Assembly: GCA_031265025.1 (NCBI GenBank)
Contig: JAISDF010000117.1
Span: 1-11,079 of the forward strand
DNA length: 11,079 nucleotides
Source: Spirochaetaceae bacterium
Lineage (GTDB): Bacteria > Spirochaetota > Spirochaetia > Treponematales > Breznakiellaceae
Direction: 5' to 3'
In this document: one piece after another, positions 6,689 to 11,079 of the stretch
Layout: the number at the start of each line of letters is the position of its first letter
How positions within the stretch are numbered: the stretch's first letter is position 1
The notes under the pieces: model-generated
What the model was told of the DNA's origin: nothing
What the model saw: the letters and a program-made list of their open reading frames with translations, nothing else
Database searches by the model: none
Program-made: the position numbers and the translations under genes

Positions 6689-7602
6689 ATACCGAAACAC
6701 TGAAAAAGAAACTACAGGAATTCAGGACCCTTGCCGAAGCGTCGGGTCTTGACGCCAGGGAAGAACTGGCCCAGCTTGAAAAGAAAATTTTGGCAGGTTC
6801 CCGTACCGAGGCAACATGGAAGCGGGTCGAGCTTGCACGGCATCCCGAACGGCCCTATTCGCTTGATTATATTAACCGTATCTTTGACAATTTTATGGAA
6901 CTCCACGGGGACCGCTGCTACGGCGACGACCCGTCCATAATAGGCGGCCTCGGCTTTCTGGACGGAAGGCCGGTTACTGTCATCGCCAGCCAGAAAGGCC
7001 GCACCCTCAAGGAGAACATGCGCCGCAACCACGGCATGGCAAATCCCGAAGGCTACCGCAAGGCCCTGCGCCTCGCCAGGGAAGCCGAAAAATTCCGGCG
7101 GCCCATCATTACCTTCGTGGACACGGCGGGGGCCTATCCCGGACTCGGCGCGGAGGAGCGGGGCATAGGCGAAGCCATAGCACATAACCTCAGGGATTTC
7201 AGCCAGCTTAAAACACCCATCATCTGCGTCATCATAGGCGAAGGCGGTTCAGGCGGCGCCCTGGGCATTTCGGTAGGCGACAAAATCTACATGCTTGAGA
7301 ACGCCATCTATTCGGTAATCAGCCCGGAAGGTTGCGCTTCCATACTGCTCAGGGACGCCACCAGGGCCAAGGACGCCGCGGCGATGCTTAAAATAACCAG
7401 TTCCGATCTGCTTGAATTCAAGGTGATAAACGGCATCATCGCCGAGCCCGAAGGCGGCGCACACTGCGATCCCGGCGCCACGGCAAAGACCATCAAGGAC
7501 ATACTGGTAAGCGATCTTGCCGGTCTCTGCGGCCGCAATCCGGAAGTCCTGGTCCGCTACCGCAACCTCAAGATACAGAAAGCGGGCCACTGGAAGGAAT
7601 GA
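6685..7602 (+). CDS. accA: Acetyl-CoA carboxylase carboxyltransferase, alpha subunit
   Basis: AccA is the other half of the carboxyltransferase, forming an A2B2 tetramer with AccD in the cytoplasm. The 305-residue length is slightly below the E. coli protein. Seen motifs are RPYSLDYI at 56-63, FMELHGDRCYGDD at 70-82, FVDTAGAYPGLGAEERG at 144-160, GEGGSGGALG at 185-194 and SPEGCASILLRD at 213-224. The ATG at 6685 is chosen over the in-frame ATG at 6652 because GGAGG lies at 6676-6680 and MNTETL-KKLQEF resembles family N-termini. The 4-nt overlap with accD gives coupling. This is the last gene of the operon; the stop is 15 nt from the converging phosphofructokinase gene. Confidence 0.95.
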   Translation: MNTETLKKKLQEFRTLAEASGLDAREELAQLEKKILAGSRTEATWKRVELARHPERPYSLDYINRIFDNFMELHGDRCYGDDPSIIGGLGFLDGRPVTVIASQKGRTLKENMRRNHGMANPEGYRKALRLAREAEKFRRPIITFVDTAGAYPGLGAEERGIGEAIAHNLRDFSQLKTPIICVIIGEGGSGGALGISVGDKIYMLENAIYSVISPEGCASILLRDATRAKDAAAMLKITSSDLLEFKVINGIIAEPEGGAHCDPGATAKTIKDILVSDLAGLCGRNPEVLVRYRNLKIQKAGHWKE

Positions 7603-7617
7603 CGGAGATACCCGCTC

Positions 7618-8709
7618 CTAAACCCCCAGGCAGGTCCCCACAGAGACGGCTGTGTCCAGCATATAGTAGTCTTCGGGTATGGTCCTGGTTTCGCCGGCGG
7701 GAACGCTTAAATCCACCGAATCAATGCGGTCGCCCCTGATGCTCACCATGCGGCCGTACTCGCCCCGGGCAAGAAGATCGGCCGCCGCGGTGCCAAGGCT
7801 TGTGGCCAGCACACGGTCGGCGGCGCCGGGCATGCCTCCCCGCTGTATGTAGCCGAGTACCGTGACCCTGGTTTCCACGCCGGTCTCGTCTTCTATCTCC
7901 CTGGCGAGCTTGTACCCGATAGAAGGAAAGGCCATGCGTTCCCTGGATTTTTTTCTTTCTTTTTTATCCATCAGGGCTTCCCCGGCGGAGAGGCTGCCTT
8001 CGGCCACCACCACAATGGAAAAGCTCTTTCCGTCCTGGGCCCGCTCGTCAAGGTGCCTGGCTATGGCCTTAATGTCATAGGGAAATTCGGGCATGATGAT
8101 GATATCGCCGCCGCCGGCTATTCCCGAATAAAGGGCAAGCCAGCCTGTCTTGTGGCCCATCACCTCAAGCACCATCACCCTGCCGTGGCTTGTCGCCGTG
8201 GAATGGAGGCGGTCTATGGCCTGGGTCCCTATGTCTACCGCCGAACTGAACCCAAAGGAACGGTCGGTCCCTTCAATATCATTGTCTATGGTTTTGGGGA
8301 GCCCCAGCACATTGAGCCCTTCACGGGCAAGCCTGAAAGCCGTGGACAGGGTTCCGTTCCCGCCGAGTACCACAAGGCAGTCAAGTTTAAGCTGCCGGTA
8401 ATTTTCCTTGATGATTTCAACCTTGTCGTTTTCAAGATTATAGGGATAGGGGGACCTGTCCTTAAAGGGCTTTTCCCTGCTTGCCCCCAGTATGGTGCCG
8501 CCTCTGGTAAGTATGCCGGAAAAATCCTTGGATTCAAGGACCCTGGTCTCCCGGTTAATCAGGCCGAGAAACCCGTTGGCTATGCCGACTACGGTCATGC
8601 CGTATTTGTCCTGGGCCGCCCTGCAGACGCCCCGTATTGCCGCGTTTAAGCCCGGACAATCGCCGCCGGCAGTAAGTATACCGAACCTTTTGGTCAGGCT
8701 TTTTTCCAC
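7618..8709 (-). CDS. pfkA: 6-phosphofructokinase (group III type; ATP favoured, PPi not excluded)
   Basis: The enzyme phosphorylates fructose 6-phosphate to fructose 1,6-bisphosphate in glycolysis. The 363-residue protein has GGDCPGLNAAIRG at 15-27, GGNGT at 116-120, PKTIDND at 138-144 with the catalytic base Asp142, MGHKTGWLA at 184-192 and GYIQRGG at 286-292. Gly119 (E. coli Gly104) is the ATP-type residue; PPi enzymes carry Asp there. Lys139 (E. coli Gly124) occurs in PPi enzymes and in some ATP enzymes of group III. Asn118 replaces the usual metal-site Asp. The GTG at 8709 is chosen over the in-frame TTG at 8760: AGAGGAG lies just upstream and the TTG would sit on the predicted -10. Two central insert-like charged stretches (about 246-258) are seen. 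Confidence 0.93.
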   Translation of the reverse strand: MEKSLTKRFGILTAGGDCPGLNAAIRGVCRAAQDKYGMTVVGIANGFLGLINRETRVLESKDFSGILTRGGTILGASREKPFKDRSPYPYNLENDKVEIIKENYRQLKLDCLVVLGGNGTLSTAFRLAREGLNVLGLPKTIDNDIEGTDRSFGFSSAVDIGTQAIDRLHSTATSHGRVMVLEVMGHKTGWLALYSGIAGGGDIIIMPEFPYDIKAIARHLDERAQDGKSFSIVVVAEGSLSAGEALMDKKERKKSRERMAFPSIGYKLAREIEDETGVETRVTVLGYIQRGGMPGAADRVLATSLGTAAADLLARGEYGRMVSIRGDRIDSVDLSVPAGETRTIPEDYYMLDTAVSVGTCLGV

Positions 8710-8781
8710 TATGACTCCTCTGTGCGCCGCACTGTATCCTTTCAAAATCCAGTATAGCAAACATCCTGAGTATACACTAAT
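8710..8781. promoter_or_regulatory. Divergent intergenic region between pfkA and the DUF4015 gene
   Basis: This 72-base region separates two divergent genes and must hold, or neighbour, both promoters. The plus-strand word AGTATA occurs at 8751-8756 and 8769-8774, and the second lies in the imperfect inverted repeat AGTATACACT. For the rightward gene, TATACA at 8771-8776 is a possible -10, but it lies only 5 nt before the ATG and has no good -35. No Shine-Dalgarno sequence precedes 8782. Confidence 0.5.
8751..8759 (-). promoter_or_regulatory. Candidate extended -10 promoter element for the phosphofructokinase gene
   Basis: On the minus strand TGCTATACT matches the extended -10 pattern TGnTATAAT at all but one position. 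It lies about 40 bases upstream of the GTG at 8709, giving a plausible short leader that contains AGAGGAG. The -35 position carries only TAGTGT, a weak match, as extended -10 promoters often do. A second TATACT occurs 18 bases further upstream at 8769-8774 on the same strand. Prediction only. Confidence 0.4.
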
Positions 8782-10926
8782 ATGTGGTCCATGATCACCA
8801 CAAAAAAACCCCGGCGCCTGCTCATCTGCGCCTGTTTCTTTTTTTTATGCGGCCCTTTTCTGGCCGCCCAGAATTCCTGGATTTATCTTGCCGGAACAGC
8901 CCAGGGCCTTTACGGCATTAACCGCTACGGCGCGGCCGGCGCTGTCTGGACCGGAGGACAGGTCAAAAAAATTCTCTCCGCCGGAACCTACTGGGCCATA
9001 CTGGGCGATCAGGGCATAAGCGTATCCCGGGACCTCCTCACCTGGGAATCGAGGAACCGGGGGCTTCCGGTCAAGACCATCAAGGTTTTTGAAGGGGGAA
9101 CAAAGAGCTTTATACCGGCGGTTCAGGAAATCAAGGACCTGGAAGTGCATCCGCAAAATCCCGATATACTGGTCTGCGCGGTCAAGGACGCGGTGTACCT
9201 GAGCCGCGACGCCGGACAGAACTGGCGCAGCCTCGGCATGCCGCCCTACAGAACCAACGGCATCAAGGCCGTTGCCGCGGCGTCCATGCCGTCCTTGTCA
9301 GGCCCCTCTTCGCGGGATTCCGGGGAAGATCTCATTGTCTTTGTCTCGCACAGCACCTACGGCCTTCATTATATCGAAGCGGACAAGCCCCGTTCAGAAT
9401 GGAAAGAACTTAACCAGGGCCTTGAAACCATGGAGACTACCGGCAATCCCGACGAAGTATCGGATATTGCCGTCTTTGTTCCCCCCGCGCTTCCCGGCCA
9501 GAGCGAAATTTTTGTTTCCCAGACATTCAGGGGAAGAATATACCGCCTCGACTGGGAAACAAAAACCTTTACGGCCCTCTGGTCGGACGGCGCGGATTTT
9601 GGAACCGCCGATTCCCTCGCGGTTTCAGCGCAAAGCATACGCTTTGTACGGGAAGGCGAAATCGCCGAACTCGACCGCGCGGGACAGGGCGTCACCAGCC
9701 GTCTGGACCTCTTCAACCTTTTTTCCCGGGCGGGAAGCGCCATCGGCTCGGAATTAAACTGCCTCTACGCCCTGCCGCCTAACGGCGGCTTCGGCCTCTC
9801 GGAACTCTGGCTCCTCAGGGAAAACACCCAGGCGGAACAACAGGAAGCCCTGGGCAGGGAGGGCCTGTACATCCCCGCGAACCACGCCATGGACGATGGC
9901 AGCCTGGCCCCCTACCTGAGAACCCTGTCGGAAAAGAAACTCAACATGGCGGTCATCGACATGAAGGATGATTACGGCAGACTCCGCTTCACCCCCCGTA
10001 ACCAGGCCCTGCTTTCAAGAGGAAGAGTATTCCGGCCCGTGGACCTCGACCGCTTTGTCGCCGCCATGAAAGCGCGGGACATATACCTCGTTGCCCGCAT
10101 CGTGGTCTTCAAGGACCCTGAACTTGCCAGGCGGGACAACGGCAGATACGCGGTATGGGACAGTGCCAATAAACCCTGGCTGGGCTACTACGACACAAGG
10201 CGCAAAAAAGCGCCCCCCGGAGAAAGCTACGATGACCAGGGACCCCAGCTCAGGGAAATACTTCCCGCGGACGACCCCGAGTACGAAATACTGCGGACCT
10301 ATTACGATGAACGCTGGGTTGACCCGTACTCGGAAGAAGTCTGGGAATACACCGCCGAACTCGCCGAAGAACTCATAAGCCGGGGCTTCAACGAAATTCA
10401 ATTTGATTACATACGCTTTCCCACCGACGGAGTGAACCTCTCCAGCGCCGTCTACCGCTGGAAGGACCCCGGTATGGACATGGAAAGCGCCGTCCTCTCG
10501 TTTCTGCGCCATGTACGCTCCAGAATCAGCGCCCCCATTTCCATTGACATTTACGGAGCCAACGGCTGGTACCGCACCGGCGCGCGCACCGGCCAGGAAG
10601 TGGAACTCCTCGCCCCCTATGTGGACGTCATCTGCCCCATGTATTATCCCAGCCATTTTGAACAGGACTTCCTCGCCCAGGACCCCGCCGAACTCCGCCC
10701 CTACCGCATCTACTACCAGGGAACCAGAAGGGCGCGGTCCATAGGCAGGGGACAGGTCATAGTCCGGCCCTATGTTCAGGCCTTTTACCTCAATGTGGCC
10801 TATGACCGCAGATACTATGACGAAACCTACGTGCTCAGGGAAGCCCAAGGCGTATGGGACGCCGGCAAACCCGGCCTTACCTACTGGAACAACACAGGCC
10901 GCTACGCCGACATACCCGGACAGTGA
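8782..10926 (+). CDS. Exported protein: Asp-box beta-propeller-like region plus DUF4015-type putative glycoside hydrolase
   Basis: The exact substrate is unknown. The 714-residue protein opens with a Sec-like signal peptide: KKPRR, then a hydrophobic stretch (LLICACFFFLCGPFLA), with cleavage probably near residues 28-30. Residues about 32-340 look like a beta-rich repeat or propeller region with one good Asp-box, SRDAGQNW at 141-148, and a degenerate one, SRDLLTW, at 82-88. Residues about 361-714 match the DUF4015 putative glycosyl hydrolase TIM barrel: GLYIPANHA, NMAVIDMKDDYGRLRF, WVDPYSEEVWEY, the strand EIQFDYIRFP with candidate acid Asp542, ISIDIYGANGW and VDVICPMYYPSHF. The ATG at 8782 lacks a ribosome binding site; ATG 8791 (MITTKK) is an equally good signal-peptide start. 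ATA use is lower than in fabG. It stands alone, divergent from pfkA. Confidence 0.85.
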   Translation: MWSMITTKKPRRLLICACFFFLCGPFLAAQNSWIYLAGTAQGLYGINRYGAAGAVWTGGQVKKILSAGTYWAILGDQGISVSRDLLTWESRNRGLPVKTIKVFEGGTKSFIPAVQEIKDLEVHPQNPDILVCAVKDAVYLSRDAGQNWRSLGMPPYRTNGIKAVAAASMPSLSGPSSRDSGEDLIVFVSHSTYGLHYIEADKPRSEWKELNQGLETMETTGNPDEVSDIAVFVPPALPGQSEIFVSQTFRGRIYRLDWETKTFTALWSDGADFGTADSLAVSAQSIRFVREGEIAELDRAGQGVTSRLDLFNLFSRAGSAIGSELNCLYALPPNGGFGLSELWLLRENTQAEQQEALGREGLYIPANHAMDDGSLAPYLRTLSEKKLNMAVIDMKDDYGRLRFTPRNQALLSRGRVFRPVDLDRFVAAMKARDIYLVARIVVFKDPELARRDNGRYAVWDSANKPWLGYYDTRRKKAPPGESYDDQGPQLREILPADDPEYEILRTYYDERWVDPYSEEVWEYTAELAEELISRGFNEIQFDYIRFPTDGVNLSSAVYRWKDPGMDMESAVLSFLRHVRSRISAPISIDIYGANGWYRTGARTGQEVELLAPYVDVICPMYYPSHFEQDFLAQDPAELRPYRIYYQGTRRARSIGRGQVIVRPYVQAFYLNVAYDRRYYDETYVLREAQGVWDAGKPGLTYWNNTGRYADIPGQ

Positions 10927-11079
10927 GGCTGCCCCTCCGAGCCAGCCTAAAGTCTGGGGCTACCCCCTATCGGAAATAGCGCCAGGTGCTTGTTGCGTTA
11001 CCGGGCAGATTACGTATACCTAAATATTTAAGCCATACTATGTTTTATTCTGTCTGTTAGCGGCATCAGCTTTGTCGGC
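10927..11079. other. Non-coding tail region, turning AT-rich toward the window end
   Basis: I see no supported gene here. Just after the stop, GGGG-CTA-CCCC at 10956-10966 and CTAT-CGGAA-ATAG at 10967-10979 can form small adjacent hairpins, but no T-run follows, so an intrinsic terminator is not supported. From about 11011 the sequence becomes AT-rich, with TACGTA at 11011-11016 and the perfect palindrome TAAATATTTA at 11021-11030, followed by CATACTATG. This could be promoter sequence for a gene beyond the window. Confidence 0.4.

Larger units (their letters stand above)
2..7602 (+). other. Fatty acid synthesis and acetyl-CoA carboxylase operon (fabD-G-F-Z-V, accB-C-D-A)
   Basis: Nine co-directional genes run with almost no intergenic space. 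fabD/fabG, fabF/fabZ and accD/accA share 4-nt ATGA overlaps; accC/accD overlap by 11 nt. The gaps are 14 nt (fabG/fabF), 3 nt (fabZ/fabV), 14 nt (fabV/accB) and 24 nt (accB/accC). Most starts have a GGAGG-like ribosome binding site a few bases upstream. No internal promoter or terminator is evident. The set supplies malonyl-CoA and every step of one elongation round except the ACP carrier and the FabH initiation step. The promoter must lie upstream of the window. Co-transcription is inferred from spacing; the gene identities come from the proteins. Confidence 0.9.

Noticed and set aside
8053..8649. 198-codon plus-strand frame opposite pfkA
   Set aside because: The opposite strand has all phosphofructokinase motifs; this translation shows no domain or plausible start context.
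8782..8850. Lipoprotein signal (lipobox) in the exported protein
   Set aside because: Cysteines at residues 16, 18 and 23 are not preceded by a convincing lipobox at the right distance from the positive N-region; a signal peptidase I site near AAQ fits better.
10015..10848. 277-codon minus-strand frame opposite the DUF4015 domain
   Set aside because: The plus strand encodes a coherent TIM-barrel sequence; the antisense translation is low-complexity Gly/Val-rich and unrecognised.
10956..10979. Intrinsic terminator after the DUF4015 gene
   Set aside because: The two small hairpins have only four-base stems and no following T-run.
10940..11079. Integron attC-like or mobile-element end
   Set aside because: GTTACC and GTTAGC words drew attention because Treponema can carry integrons, but no paired attC core sites or inverted repeats are seen before the window ends.

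Overview
The window suggests a spirochaete related to Treponema. The main basis is gene 5, whose product closely matches my recollection of the Treponema denticola trans-2-enoyl reductase (TER/FabV); the phosphofructokinase type and a secreted DUF4015-type protein agree with this. Base composition is moderately GC-rich, yet Ile is often ATA and Arg often AGG. The organism assignment is inference, since no database search was possible.

Positions 2-7602 hold one tightly packed plus-strand block of nine genes: fabD (3' end only), fabG, fabF, fabZ, fabV, accB, accC, accD, accA. Gaps are 24 nt or less and four junctions overlap (three of them ATGA), so the block is almost certainly one operon. It encodes the type II fatty acid elongation cycle plus all four acetyl-CoA carboxylase subunits. 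AccB/AccC carboxylate biotin using bicarbonate and ATP, AccD/AccA move the carboxyl to acetyl-CoA to form malonyl-CoA, and FabD loads malonate onto ACP. FabF condenses, FabG reduces the ketone, FabZ dehydrates and FabV reduces the enoyl bond. No acpP, fabH, plsX or FapR/FabT-type regulator is visible; they may lie upstream or elsewhere.

Positions 7618-8709 (minus strand) encode a phosphofructokinase that converges on accA with only 15 nt between stop codons. Its active site has the ATP-type Gly in GGNGT and the Lys of PKTIDND, so the phosphoryl donor is not settled by sequence. Positions 8710-8781 are a short divergent promoter region.

Positions 8782-10926 (plus strand) encode a 714-residue exported protein with an N-terminal Asp-box, beta-propeller-like part and a C-terminal DUF4015-type putative glycoside hydrolase TIM barrel. 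The final 153 bases (10927-11079) show no gene; the last part turns AT-rich and probably leads to another transcription unit.

The window is mostly ordinary core metabolism. I see no defence, mobile or CRISPR system. The points most worth checking are the AccB linker, which looks read in the wrong frame between two compensating shifts, a seven-residue deletion in a conserved AccC loop, FabV as the resident enoyl reductase of a Firmicutes-like operon, the phosphofructokinase donor site, and the fused secreted DUF4015 protein.
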